A DNA stretch of 64,000 nucleotides from Ferruginibacter sp. (GTDB lineage Bacteria > Bacteroidota > Bacteroidia > Chitinophagales > Chitinophagaceae): assembly GCA_019638485.1 (NCBI GenBank), contig JAHBTP010000001.1, positions 806,001-870,000 on the forward strand. The letters are read 5' to 3'. The notes under the pieces were generated by a model. The model was not told the DNA's origin and searched no databases. It saw only the letters and a list, made by a program, of their open reading frames with translations. A program made the position numbers and the translations under genes. This document shows, in pieces, positions 1 to 9,161 of this stretch (positions within the stretch are counted from its first letter, which is position 1; the number at the start of each line of letters is the position of its first letter).

Positions 1-609
1 ATTGAATCTGTTTATTTTTTCGCATCGGCGGTAGATAGATTATATAATGAAAGTGTGCCGGTTCTTGCAGAGGCATCTTTTATCCAACAGCCACCTATTG
101 CTGTAAATAAAATGGAAGCATCGCCGCTGCCTCTAACAACAGAAACACAATCGCCTCCACCAACACAATTAGAAAAAGAATCCCAACCATTTCCACCGGT
201 ATCAAACGATATAACACCGCCTTCAATGGAAGAGAAGAAAATAGCTGGGAAAGAGCTGGAGCAAGAACCGAAAAAGTCGGTTTTTACTAAACCTAACCTC
301 AAACCCGAAGAAAACAAAACGTCCGAAATAGCAACCGGTATTCAGGCAAGTGAAAAACTAACTATTGCCAAAGACCCCGGATTGATTAGAAAAGATGCGG
401 GGGTGAGAATATTATTGCTTAAAACCGGAATTATTGAATATATAATTTATGATATAAAAGGAAATAAAATAACCTGGGGAAAGATAAAATCAACCGCACC
501 TAACCTGTATGTATATATTCCATCAACCTTAAATATAGATGCCGGTGTATATTTTTTGGAATTGCACCATGAGGATTTAAAGGAAATAGTGAAACTCAGG
601 GTATTATAA
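1..609 (+). CDS. C-terminal part of a secreted protein with a T9SS type A sorting domain (5' end outside window)
   Basis: The frame is open from the first base, so the start lies upstream; a GTG at 55 is only an internal candidate. The visible 202 residues hold a long linker rich in Pro, Glu and Lys (about residues 25-125). The last 70 or so residues look like a type IX secretion sorting domain: an IIYDIKGNKI strand followed by GVYFLEL and a short basic end. Such domains direct proteins through the T9SS of Bacteroidota to the surface or medium. The function of the missing N-terminal part cannot be judged. The coding frame is certain; the sorting-domain call is by pattern and fairly good. Confidence 0.7.
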   Translation: MESVYFFASAVDRLYNESVPVLAEASFIQQPPIAVNKMEASPLPLTTETQSPPPTQLEKESQPFPPVSNDITPPSMEEKKIAGKELEQEPKKSVFTKPNLKPEENKTSEIATGIQASEKLTIAKDPGLIRKDAGVRILLLKTGIIEYIIYDIKGNKITWGKIKSTAPNLYVYIPSTLNIDAGVYFLELHHEDLKEIVKLRVL

Positions 610-711
610 TCTACTTCCCCTTAAAAAAAGGGCCCCGGGATGCTTAAAATGAGAAAAAGAAAAATAGTGCATTATAAATAAAAAGAAATTAGCATTATGG
701 TTATTTTTTTG

Positions 712-719
712 TAATTTTG
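712..719 (+). promoter_or_regulatory. -7 box of the rpsO promoter
   Basis: TAATTTTG matches the Bacteroidota -7 consensus TAnnTTTG, 50 bp before the rpsO start. No good TTTG -33 element is visible at the usual 19-21 bp spacing, so only the -7 part is supported. Confidence 0.5.
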
Positions 720-769
720 CAGCCAATTAAAAGAGAAATTAAAACACAGAGTTTTAAAAAAACAACAAA

Positions 770-1042
770 ATGCCGTATTTAACGACCGAAAAAAAATCGA
801 ACATCTTTGCTACGTATGGTGGTAAAGCACAAAACACAGGGTCTATTGAAGGACAAATAGCCTTGCTGACCGAACAAATTAACCATATTTCAGGTCATTT
901 AAAAAACAACAAAAAAGACTTTTCTTCTCAAAGAGGGTTAATGAAAATGGTAGGTAAGCGTAAGCGCCTGCTTTCATACCTCATGAAACATGACCTTACC
1001 GGCTACAGAAGTCTGATTGAGAAACTTGGCCTCCGTAAATAA
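770..1042 (+). CDS. rpsO: 30S ribosomal protein S15
   Basis: A 90-residue protein of normal S15 length, with the typical [14 protein letters not shown] and [16 protein letters not shown] segments. S15 binds the central domain of 16S rRNA early in assembly of the small subunit. It lies upstream of pnp, the common rpsO-pnp order, but a strong terminator separates the two here, so pnp is probably transcribed partly by read-through or from its own promoter. Confidence 0.97.
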   Translation: MPYLTTEKKSNIFATYGGKAQNTGSIEGQIALLTEQINHISGHLKNNKKDFSSQRGLMKMVGKRKRLLSYLMKHDLTGYRSLIEKLGLRK

Positions 1043-1063
1043 TATTATTCTGTATGTAACGAA

Positions 1064-1105
1064 AATTATTCCCAACTACTATACAAGTTGGGAATAATTC
1101 TTTTT
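1064..1105 (+). terminator. Rho-independent terminator after rpsO
   Basis: A perfect 14-bp stem (1064-1077 with 1086-1099) and an 8-nt loop are followed by a short T run (1101-1105). Confidence 0.85.
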
Positions 1106-1154
1106 ACCCTACAATCATTTGTGGTTATTAACAACCACAGTAAAACAAAATATA

Positions 1155-3281
1155 ATGTCAATATTTAATCCTAAATCAATAACACTCGATATAGGCGATG
1201 GACGAATGGTAACTATTGAAACAGGTAAACTTGCTCGCCAGGCTGATGGTTCAGTTACCGTAAAACAAGGAAATTGTATTATCCTGGCTACCGTGGTGGC
1301 TAATAAGGAACCACGCGAAGGTCAATCGTTCTTTCCTTTATCGGTGGATTATCAAGAAAAATTTGCTTCTGCCGGACGTGTTCCGGGCTCATTTTTTAAA
1401 CGTGAAGCGCGTTTAAACGATTACGAAATTCTTACTTCAAGATTAATAGACCGTGCATTGCGTCCGTTGTTTCCTGAAGATTATTTCTGTGATGTACAAG
1501 TGCTGGTGTCCTTGGTTTCCTCAGATGATGAAGTGATGCCGGACTCATTAGCATGCCTTGCAGCCTCTGCAGCACTTGCTGTTTCAGATATTCCTATTCA
1601 GGAAATTATTTCAGAAGTGCGGATTGGAAGAGTGGATGGAAAGATGATTGTAAATCCAAGCCGTACTGAGTTAGAAAAATCTGATTTAGAATTTATGATT
1701 GCCGCAACCAATAAAAATATAATGATGGTGGAGGGTGAAGCCAAAGAATGTCAGGAGGCTGATTTAGTTGCAGCCCTTGAAGTGGCTCATGAGGCTATTA
1801 AAATTCAGGTAAAAGCACAAGAGGAGTTAAGAGCACTGGTAGGTATTACCAAAAATCGTGAATATACAAAGCCATATAGAAATGAAGAATTAGAGCAAAA
1901 GATAATTTCTCTGGCTAAAGATAAAATGCATGCTATAGCAATTGCAAAAACAGCGAAACATGAAAGGGCCGATGCATTTAAAGCGCTGGAAGATGAAGTG
2001 AAAACTACCCTTGGTGCTGAATTGCCTGAAGAAGACCAAAAGCTAATTGGTTTTTACATGGGTGAATTACAATACCATGTAGTTCGTGATATGATATTAA
2101 ATGAAGGAGTGAGACTGGATGGCAGAACAACAACCGATATTCGCCCCCTTGAAATGGAAATAAGCCCACTACCGGCACCACATGGCTCCGCATTGTTCAC
2201 AAGGGGTGAAACTCAATCTCTTACGACAGTTACCTTAGGCACTCCTTTAGATGAGCTTTTGGTTGAGAGTGCCCATCATTCAGAATTTACAAAATTCATT
2301 TTGCACTATAACTTCCCACCGTTTTCAACCGGCGAAGTAAGGATGTTAAGAGGAGTGGGCAGGCGAGAAGTGGGACATGGTAATTTAGCTATGAGGAGCT
2401 TGAAGCAGATGATGCCAAACCGTGATTATCCTTATACTGTTAGAGTAGTTAGTGATATTTTGGAAAGTAACGGTTCTTCCTCTATGGCTACGGTATGTGC
2501 CGGATCATTGGCATTAATGGATGCCGGTGTGCCATTAAAAAAGCATGTGAGTGGTGTGGCTATGGGATTGATAAAGAAAGATGATAAATATGCTATCCTT
2601 ACCGATATTCTTGGTGATGAAGACCATCTTGGTGATATGGACTTTAAAGTAACCGGTACGCGTGAAGGTATTTGTGGTGTACAGATGGATATAAAGGTAG
2701 ATGGCTTAAGCATGGATATTATGCGTAAAGCGCTTGAGCAAGCACGTAATGGCAGGATGCACATTTTGGATGCGATGCATAATACTATTGAGGCTGCTCG
2801 CCCTGATGTTAAACCTCATGCACCACGCATGGTGAAGATTAAAGTTGATAAAGAATTTATTGGTGCCATTATCGGACCAGGCGGAAAGGTTATTCAAGAA
2901 ATTCAACGGGAAACCGGAACCACAATTAATATAGAAGAAGTAGATAATGTAGGAGAGGTAAGTATCTTCTCAAAAGAAAAGGAAGGTATGGAAAAAGCGT
3001 TGGCCTGGATTAATGGCTTAGTGGCTGTTCCGGTAGTAGGAGAAACTTACGAAGGAACTGTAAAAGGAATAAAGGAATTTGGTGCATTTGTTGAATTCTT
3101 ACCAAAGAAAGAGGGATTGCTTCATATAAGTGAAATTAGCTGGAAGCGTTTACAAAGCATGGAAGGAATTTTTAAAGAAGGGGATAAAGTGAAAGTAAAA
3201 TTGCTTGATATTGACCCACGCACCGGTAAATTTAAACTTAGTCGCAAGGCTCTTTTACCAAAACCGGAAAAGCAAGATTAA
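1155..3281 (+). CDS. pnp: Polyribonucleotide nucleotidyltransferase (PNPase)
   Basis: This phosphorolytic 3'-5' exoribonuclease acts in mRNA decay. Two RNase PH-like domains come first (about residues 10-230 and 300-540), with the FFKREAR and SVDYQEKFASAGRVPG segments. A KH domain with the IIGPGGKVIQEI loop and a C-terminal S1 domain (GIKEFGAFVEFLP) follow. I chose ATG 1155 (MSIFNPKS) because it matches the usual N-terminus; the frame is open to 1119, but those 12 residues do not look like PNPase. The product is 708 residues, normal for the family. Confidence 0.96.
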   Translation: MSIFNPKSITLDIGDGRMVTIETGKLARQADGSVTVKQGNCIILATVVANKEPREGQSFFPLSVDYQEKFASAGRVPGSFFKREARLNDYEILTSRLIDRALRPLFPEDYFCDVQVLVSLVSSDDEVMPDSLACLAASAALAVSDIPIQEIISEVRIGRVDGKMIVNPSRTELEKSDLEFMIAATNKNIMMVEGEAKECQEADLVAALEVAHEAIKIQVKAQEELRALVGITKNREYTKPYRNEELEQKIISLAKDKMHAIAIAKTAKHERADAFKALEDEVKTTLGAELPEEDQKLIGFYMGELQYHVVRDMILNEGVRLDGRTTTDIRPLEMEISPLPAPHGSALFTRGETQSLTTVTLGTPLDELLVESAHHSEFTKFILHYNFPPFSTGEVRMLRGVGRREVGHGNLAMRSLKQMMPNRDYPYTVRVVSDILESNGSSSMATVCAGSLALMDAGVPLKKHVSGVAMGLIKKDDKYAILTDILGDEDHLGDMDFKVTGTREGICGVQMDIKVDGLSMDIMRKALEQARNGRMHILDAMHNTIEAARPDVKPHAPRMVKIKVDKEFIGAIIGPGGKVIQEIQRETGTTINIEEVDNVGEVSIFSKEKEGMEKALAWINGLVAVPVVGETYEGTVKGIKEFGAFVEFLPKKEGLLHISEISWKRLQSMEGIFKEGDKVKVKLLDIDPRTGKFKLSRKALLPKPEKQD

Positions 3282-3319
3282 ATTTTTGCCAATAGGAAAT
3301 AACGATAAAGAAATAACAG

Positions 3320-3345
3320 GCTGCAGATTTTCTGCAGCTTTTTTT
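3320..3345 (+). terminator. Rho-independent terminator after pnp
   Basis: An 8-bp stem, gctgcaga/tctgcagc, with a ttt loop is followed directly by seven T. prmA starts only a few bases later at 3351, so the element sits in its leader. Confidence 0.8.
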
Positions 3346-3350
3346 AAATT

Positions 3351-4175
3351 ATGATATTTTTAAAATTCACATTCCATTCCTCCGATAAAACACAAAACGA
3401 ACTGTTGATTGCACAGCTTAGCCGCTTTGCGGTGGAAGGCTTTGAGGAAAAGGAAAATGAACTCGTAGCATTTTTCAACAAGGAGAAGGCAGATGATGAA
3501 CTAATAGAATTCATTACCGCATTAGAGACCCCATTTTTTATGGATATCGTAAAGCAGCAGAACTGGAATGAAGAATGGGAAAAGAATTTTCAACCGGTTG
3601 TTATTTCAAACAGTAATAATGAACCGTTTTTATATATCAGGGCCGGGTTTCATCCAAAATTGGGAAAGCCCGTTTCCGAAATTGTTATTACACCAAAAAT
3701 GAGTTTTGGAACCGGCCATCATCCTACCACCACCATGATGCTTCAATTAATGAATGAAATAACATGGAAGCAAAAAGAGGTTATAGATTTAGGTACCGGA
3801 ACCGGCGTTTTGGCAATTTATGCTGCTCAGTGTGGAGCGGCAAAGGTGCTGGCAATAGATAATGATGAATGGAGTATTAAAAATGCCGTTGAAAATATAA
3901 CGCTCAATAGAGCAATGGGAATTACCGTTCTATCTGCAAGCACCATACCCGAAAACCAGCAAGCAGACGTGATTTTAGCAAACATAAATACCAATATAAT
4001 CATCAGTCACTTTGATACAATACTTAATAGTTGCAAAACAGGTGGGATTATCTTACTCAGTGGCATGCTGTGTGATGATGAAATGAAGATAAGAGAATTA
4101 GCCATTTCTAAAAGAGTAAAGTCACTAACGGTTAGGAATACACTAAATTGGATGGCAATAAGAATAGATTTGTGA
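3351..4175 (+). CDS. prmA: Ribosomal protein L11 methyltransferase
   Basis: This SAM-dependent enzyme methylates ribosomal protein L11. An N-terminal substrate-recognition domain is followed by a Rossmann methyltransferase domain with MSFGTGHHPTT, the SAM loop VIDLGTGTGVLAI, and LANINTNII, the PrmA form of the N/DPPF-type motif. The length of 274 residues is typical of the shorter PrmA forms in Bacteroidota. It follows pnp and precedes plsY in the same direction. Confidence 0.93.
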   Translation: MIFLKFTFHSSDKTQNELLIAQLSRFAVEGFEEKENELVAFFNKEKADDELIEFITALETPFFMDIVKQQNWNEEWEKNFQPVVISNSNNEPFLYIRAGFHPKLGKPVSEIVITPKMSFGTGHHPTTTMMLQLMNEITWKQKEVIDLGTGTGVLAIYAAQCGAAKVLAIDNDEWSIKNAVENITLNRAMGITVLSASTIPENQQADVILANINTNIIISHFDTILNSCKTGGIILLSGMLCDDEMKIRELAISKRVKSLTVRNTLNWMAIRIDL

Positions 4176-4221
4176 TAATTTATATATGTTGAGCAAAAAT
4201 GGGTGATTTGTAGAAAAATTG

Positions 4222-4229
4222 TAACTTTG
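4222..4229 (+). promoter_or_regulatory. -7 box of the plsY promoter
   Basis: TAACTTTG fits TAnnTTTG and ends 28 bp before the plsY ATG. A well-spaced TTTG -33 is missing. Confidence 0.5.
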
Positions 4230-4257
4230 TACACCCATTAAAAATTATTCTGTAAGA

Positions 4258-4908
4258 ATGAAGGAATTAGGTTTAATTGTTCTTGCTTATCTAATTGGAT
4301 CAATCCCCACAGCACTAATAGTTTCAAAGCGCTTTTTTGGCATTGATATTAGGGAATATGGTAGTGGTAATATGGGGGCTACCAATACTTTTAGAGTGCT
4401 TGGTTCTAGGTATGGCACTGTGGTGATGGTAGGTGATATTTTAAAAGGAGCTGCTGCTTCCCTGTTATTTGTATTCATTCCATTTTACTTTTCTCATGAA
4501 CTTGCCCGTATAAATTTCATGATTGTTTTAGGTATAACTGCTGTTTTAGGCCATATCTTTCCGGTTTTTGCCAACTTTAAAGGAGGAAAGGGTGTGGCTA
4601 CATTATTTGGGATGATATTAGCTGTTCAGCCTGTGGTAGCTATTAGTTGCGTTGGCGTATTCTTACTGGTTCTTTTTTTAACCCGTTATGTATCCTTAAG
4701 CTCTATTTTAGCCGCCATTATGCTACCGATTTGTGTGTTATGGATTTGGAATGAAGATGAAATATCATATAGGATTTTTGCTGTTTTAGTTGCCTTTCTT
4801 GTTTTACTTACTCACCAAAAAAATATCGGTAGATTGTTAAGAGGGGTTGAGAGCCGAATCCCCATCTTTAAACATCGTGATCGCCGAAAAGAGAGAAAGA
4901 AAGGCTAA
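4258..4908 (+). CDS. plsY: Acyl-phosphate:glycerol-3-phosphate acyltransferase PlsY
   Basis: This inner-membrane enzyme moves an acyl group from acyl-phosphate to glycerol 3-phosphate, the first acylation step in phospholipid synthesis. It shows the PlsY motifs GSGNMGATNTFR (about residue 36) and GHIFPVFANFKGGKGVAT (about residue 100), set among several hydrophobic helices. At 216 residues it has normal length with a short basic tail. Confidence 0.95.
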   Translation: MKELGLIVLAYLIGSIPTALIVSKRFFGIDIREYGSGNMGATNTFRVLGSRYGTVVMVGDILKGAAASLLFVFIPFYFSHELARINFMIVLGITAVLGHIFPVFANFKGGKGVATLFGMILAVQPVVAISCVGVFLLVLFLTRYVSLSSILAAIMLPICVLWIWNEDEISYRIFAVLVAFLVLLTHQKNIGRLLRGVESRIPIFKHRDRRKERKKG

Positions 4909-5060
4909 AATCCGTCTGCCCCTTACCGTTATAAGGTTTATCATTAAAATTCCTTGTTATTAACCACTTTGGAAACAAATCACAATGCTGGTAGGTTAAT
5001 TACCAACATCTACTGCCAATCAAATCAGAACCCTATAATAGACAGCCTATAATACCTGCT

Positions 5061-5092
5061 TTTGGTAAATTTGCGACTTTTTTGTACCTTTG
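5061..5092 (+). promoter_or_regulatory. Promoter of the DUF3052 gene
   Basis: TTTG (5061-5064), 20 bp, then TACCTTTG (5085-5092): a full match to the Bacteroidota promoter pattern, placed 37 bp before the ATG at 5130. Confidence 0.75.
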
Positions 5093-5129
5093 TACTCCGT
5101 TTAGTTCAAATTACTTAAAATTTATATCT

Positions 5130-5570
5130 ATGGCTCTTCCAACTGTATTAGAAAAATTGCAAATTAACAATGAGAAAAATTTTTTAATACAAGGCCTCCC
5201 CTCATCCATAGAAAAATTATTCTCAAAGATTAATTATGCCAAAAGTGTAACTCCTTTACTTCGTTCAAGGAGGATTGATTTTGCACTAATCTTTGCAGTA
5301 AATATTCGTCAGCTTACTCAAATTGTGGATGATGTATCTTCTGCTTTAAATGAAGATGCAAATTTTTGGGTAGCATTCCCAAAAAGCACATCAAAAATTT
5401 ATTGTGATCTTACTCGTGACTATCACTGGGATGTACTTGTAAATCAAGGTTTTGAAGAAGTAGATCGAATTTGCCTTGATAACGTATGGGGAGCTATTCG
5501 ATTTGCAAAAAATGGAATAGGGGTGGAATATGCTGAAATAGCTGAAATAGAGGAAGCCGAAGGCAGATAA
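5130..5570 (+). CDS. DUF3052 family protein
   Basis: A 146-residue soluble protein. The C-terminal half has the DUF3052 pattern: NFWVAFPK, then DLTRDYHWDVLVNQGFE, then LDNVWGAIRF. The biochemical role of this family is not known to me. I chose ATG 5130 over an open frame from 5082 because a full promoter ends at 5092, so the earlier start would lie at or before the transcription start. The gene converges on dnaG with a gap of only 12 bp. Confidence 0.75.
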   Translation: MALPTVLEKLQINNEKNFLIQGLPSSIEKLFSKINYAKSVTPLLRSRRIDFALIFAVNIRQLTQIVDDVSSALNEDANFWVAFPKSTSKIYCDLTRDYHWDVLVNQGFEEVDRICLDNVWGAIRFAKNGIGVEYAEIAEIEEAEGR

Positions 5571-5582
5571 TACATTATTCTC

Positions 5583-7532
5583 TTATTTCATTATTACAGT
5601 TCCTATTTCTGAAGTAATAGCCTTTTCTATTTTTTTCAATTCCTGCTGGGTTTCCAAACAAATCTTGATTTCTTCGGTAGTCTTTGCTTGGGCGAACTCT
5701 TCTTCATTTTGTGCTATTAACCGCTTTACTTTTTTAAGTTTAAAAAAGGTGAGGGTAGAGCGAATTTCTTCCAGATATAAATCTTCGCGTGAAGGAATTT
5801 TCTCATCCTGAACTCTACTCCAATTAGGGCTTATCTCCGGTGTAAATTCCATTATATCTAAAATAGATTTATTTATTTCAGGGTCTGAATAATATAAAAA
5901 TGATTTATCGGTAGGGTTAAGACCATCAAAATACCATTTTTTATATAGTTGGATCATCTTACCCAATTGTGGTGAATCAATGGTTTCATCCAATTTATTA
6001 ACTTCAAATTCTTTAAAAAGAAAATCAGCTACTTTTTCATTTTCCTGCCAGGGTTTTAATCCGAACTCAATCAGTACCCTTACCAAAGCTTTTTCCTGCA
6101 TCTCGTCTTTCCTCAAAATAGCTAATATTTCCTCTTTTCCTTCTGATTCAGCTAATGGTATGGATATCGGTGCTTTGAGATTAGGTGTTTTAAAACCATC
6201 TTCTTTACTTTTTTTATTTATTCGCTCACGCAGATGTTGGTTAACCAATGCGTTTAAACCTTGTTCTTCAATTTTTAAAATTTGAGATACTTGTTTTACA
6301 TAATCCTGCCGTCTGATAAAATCTTCTGTACGGTCTAACCTGGATAAAGTTTCTGCAACTCGGTTTACCAGTTCTGTTATTTTTGCGGCATCTCCTTGGG
6401 CTTCATTTAAGGATACTTCCAACTGAAATAATACAAAATCCTTTTTATTTTCTTTTATGAAATCACGAAATCCCTGCGCACCGGTTTCATAAACAAAGCT
6501 ATCAGGGTCATGGCCATCGGGGATTAATGCAAGCTTTACTTGTAATCCTTCTTCAATAGCTAAATCCAGTCCACGTAGTGCAGCTTTTATTCCGGCATTA
6601 TCGCCATCGTAAAGGATGGTTAGGTTAGATGTATATTTCTTAATTAGCCTTAGTTGATCAGGAGTTAATGATGTGCCTCCTGTGGCCACTACATTTTCTA
6701 TTCCTGCCTGATGCAGGCTAATCACATCGGTATATCCTTCCACTAATAAGCATTCATTTTCCTTGTCTATGGCATGTCGGGCATAAAAAGAACCATACAA
6801 AATCCTGCTTTTTACATAAATTTCATTCTCTGGTGTATTAATATACTTTGGGGCTTTGTCATTCGATTTGATAATGCGTGCGCCAAACCCCAAAACCTTT
6901 CCACTTTGGTTATGTATGGGAAATATGATACGCTCCCGATAATTATCGTATAATTGATTGTCGCGCTTTACAGCTAATCCGGCCTTTATAATTACTTCTT
7001 CATTATATTGTTTATGAATAGCTTCCTTAGAAAAAGTATCCTTGCCTTGCGGATTATATCCCAGTTGAAATTTGCGAATGATATCTTCCCTAAATCCTCT
7101 TTCCTTTAAATAACTTAACCCAATGGTTTTCCCTTCTTCTGTTTCGAATAATTGATGAACAAAAAAATCTTTTGCAAAGTCATTTACAATATATAGGCTT
7201 TCGGCGGTTTGTTGTTTAGCTCTTACCTCCGGAGATACTTCCTTTTCTTCAATTTCCACGTTGTAACGATTGGCTAACCAACGGAGGGCTTCAACGTAGG
7301 AATACTTTTCGTGTTCCATTAAAAAACTAATGGCATTCCCACTTTTTCCACAACCAAAACATTTATAAATTTCCTTGGTTTGCGAGACCGTAAATGATGG
7401 CGTCTTTTCATTGTGAAAAGGACAAAGCCCTAAATAATTTGCACCTCGCTTTTTAAGTTTTACAAAATTTCCAATAACGTCAATAACGTCAATACGGCTT
7501 TGAATTTGTTGTATGGTATCCGGAGAAATCAA
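5583..7532 (-). CDS. dnaG: DNA primase
   Basis: The primase makes RNA primers for DNA replication. A CHC2 zinc-binding domain (C37, H40, C58, C61) comes first, then the primase core, then a TOPRIM domain with LLVEGYTDVISLHQ and the ILYDGDNAG metal-binding motif. A poorly conserved C-terminal region, expected to bind DnaB helicase, completes 649 residues, a usual length. It is transcribed divergently from the TPR protein gene at 7668. Confidence 0.96.
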   Translation of the reverse strand: MISPDTIQQIQSRIDVIDVIGNFVKLKKRGANYLGLCPFHNEKTPSFTVSQTKEIYKCFGCGKSGNAISFLMEHEKYSYVEALRWLANRYNVEIEEKEVSPEVRAKQQTAESLYIVNDFAKDFFVHQLFETEEGKTIGLSYLKERGFREDIIRKFQLGYNPQGKDTFSKEAIHKQYNEEVIIKAGLAVKRDNQLYDNYRERIIFPIHNQSGKVLGFGARIIKSNDKAPKYINTPENEIYVKSRILYGSFYARHAIDKENECLLVEGYTDVISLHQAGIENVVATGGTSLTPDQLRLIKKYTSNLTILYDGDNAGIKAALRGLDLAIEEGLQVKLALIPDGHDPDSFVYETGAQGFRDFIKENKKDFVLFQLEVSLNEAQGDAAKITELVNRVAETLSRLDRTEDFIRRQDYVKQVSQILKIEEQGLNALVNQHLRERINKKSKEDGFKTPNLKAPISIPLAESEGKEEILAILRKDEMQEKALVRVLIEFGLKPWQENEKVADFLFKEFEVNKLDETIDSPQLGKMIQLYKKWYFDGLNPTDKSFLYYSDPEINKSILDIMEFTPEISPNWSRVQDEKIPSREDLYLEEIRSTLTFFKLKKVKRLIAQNEEEFAQAKTTEEIKICLETQQELKKIEKAITSEIGTVIMK

Positions 7533-7667
7533 AATAACAAAGTAGGTGATTACAGATGCAAATATCGGGTTTTTTTTAGGGAAGAATTTGTATAAAAACA
7601 GCGTTAAAGTTGCTTTTTAATGATTGGAATCCGATAACTTTACGCCTTTAACTAATGCGTAAAATAC

Positions 7668-8930
7668 ATGAAAAAAGCACTAATACTTTTCACAGCACTT
7701 TTTATCGGATTTCAAGGCTTTTCACAATCGCTTAATGATGTGAGCAAGCTTTTGGATAAGGGGGATTCAAAAGGAGCAAAAGATGCTATTGACAGTTATT
7801 TAGCTAAGCCAAAAAATGAAAAGGATGCTGAAGGTTGGTATTATAAGGCTCGGGTCTATAATCAATATTCTCATGATAAAACATTAGATCCCGCCACACA
7901 AAAATCATTGAAAGATGAGGCCTTTGTTGCTTTTAAAATGAATCAGGCACTGGATAGAAACGAGGTTAGGATGAAATTGGAAGGATACCAATCATTTTTA
8001 GATTTATATTATGGTTATTATGATTTAGGCGCTCAATACTACAATAAAAAGGATTATGCAAATTCCTATGATGCTTTTAAAGCAGCTAATAACATGAGGA
8101 ATTTTATTTTAAATAAGAAGTATAGTTACGATCAGGTGAAGTTTAGCACCTTGGATACATCATTAGTTACGAATTTGGGATTAACTGCAAATTTAAAGGG
8201 TGATGAATCGTTGGGTATGGCCTACTATCGTACCTTGGCAGATGCCGATGTGAGTGGAAAGGATTTTGAACCCATTTATGAAAGCCTGGTAAATTATTAT
8301 GGAAAAAAAGGAGATTCAACCGATATGCTTTTGATCTTGGAAAAGGGAAAGAGATTTTATCCTGAAAATGCTTATTTTTTTGATACAGAAATAAGAACCC
8401 TAAGTAAGGCTGGAGGAGATAAGGATGAAATTTTTAAGAAGTATGAAAAGATGATTGCTTCAGAGCCAAATAATTTTGCTTATTATTATAATTATGGTGT
8501 AGAAATGTATAATGCATTGTATGTGGGTGATAACAAGCTTTCTAATGCATTAGAAATAAAGAAGCGGCTTACCGAAATAATGAGTAAGGCAATTTCTTTA
8601 GATACGGGTATTGATGCTACGGTCTTGATGAGTAATCATCTTTTTAATGCTGCTGCTGATAATCTAACAGCCGTTGATTTGATTTCCGGGAAAACGCCTG
8701 CTGACCAAAAAAAGAAAAAGGAATTAAATGACGAAGCCATGAAGCTAATGGATCAGTTTATTCCTTATGCCGTAAAGGCCGTTGCTTATTTTGATGCCCA
8801 ACCTTCTTTAAAAACCAGCCAAAAGGCAACTCGTATAAATCTACTGACTAATCTTTCTGATGTATATAGTGCAAAGGGGGATATTAGAAAGGCTGATGAA
8901 TACGATAAAGCAAAGATGAAAGGATTGTAA
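7668..8930 (+). CDS. Secreted TPR-like repeat protein
   Basis: A 420-residue protein with a clear signal peptide (hydrophobic residues 4-18, cut near GFSQS). The rest is mostly alpha-helical and contains TPR-like pairs, for example GWYYKARVYNQY, YNKKDYANSYDAFKAANN and NNFAYYYNYGVEMYNALY. This kind of periplasmic TPR protein is common in Bacteroidota, often without a known partner. I cannot name a specific function. TAACTTTA at 7635-7642 is a near match to the -7 box. Confidence 0.65.
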   Translation: MKKALILFTALFIGFQGFSQSLNDVSKLLDKGDSKGAKDAIDSYLAKPKNEKDAEGWYYKARVYNQYSHDKTLDPATQKSLKDEAFVAFKMNQALDRNEVRMKLEGYQSFLDLYYGYYDLGAQYYNKKDYANSYDAFKAANNMRNFILNKKYSYDQVKFSTLDTSLVTNLGLTANLKGDESLGMAYYRTLADADVSGKDFEPIYESLVNYYGKKGDSTDMLLILEKGKRFYPENAYFFDTEIRTLSKAGGDKDEIFKKYEKMIASEPNNFAYYYNYGVEMYNALYVGDNKLSNALEIKKRLTEIMSKAISLDTGIDATVLMSNHLFNAAADNLTAVDLISGKTPADQKKKKELNDEAMKLMDQFIPYAVKAVAYFDAQPSLKTSQKATRINLLTNLSDVYSAKGDIRKADEYDKAKMKGL

Positions 8931-9044
8931 AATCAATGTATTCCTCACTTGCTAAGACCATGTTCTATATTATTTGACGTACTGAACGGTGAAATGGGGA
9001 TAAAAAACAACATGGGTTTTAATCATTTCTAATGGATAATTGTG

Positions 9045-9065
9045 TTATTCACAAACTGTGAATAA
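9045..9065. promoter_or_regulatory. Inverted pair of DnaA-box-like 9-mers
   Basis: TTATTCACA (9045-9053) and its exact reverse complement TGTGAATAA (9057-9065) are separated by 3 bp. Each fits the DnaA-box consensus TTATNCACA. They lie in the 231-bp gap between the TPR gene and smc. No T run follows, so a terminator is unlikely. Binding by DnaA is an inference. Confidence 0.4.
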
Positions 9066-9161
9066 TTAAACCCCTCGCAAAGGAGCCAAATACCGCACTT
9101 GCTGTGTGTTTGAAGTAAATTTACATGATATTTTTAGGACATTATTTAAACAAATAATAGC

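Noticed and set aside
9045..9065. Terminator after the TPR gene
   Set aside because: The 8-bp stem is AT-rich and has no T run on either side; the DnaA-box reading explains the symmetry better.
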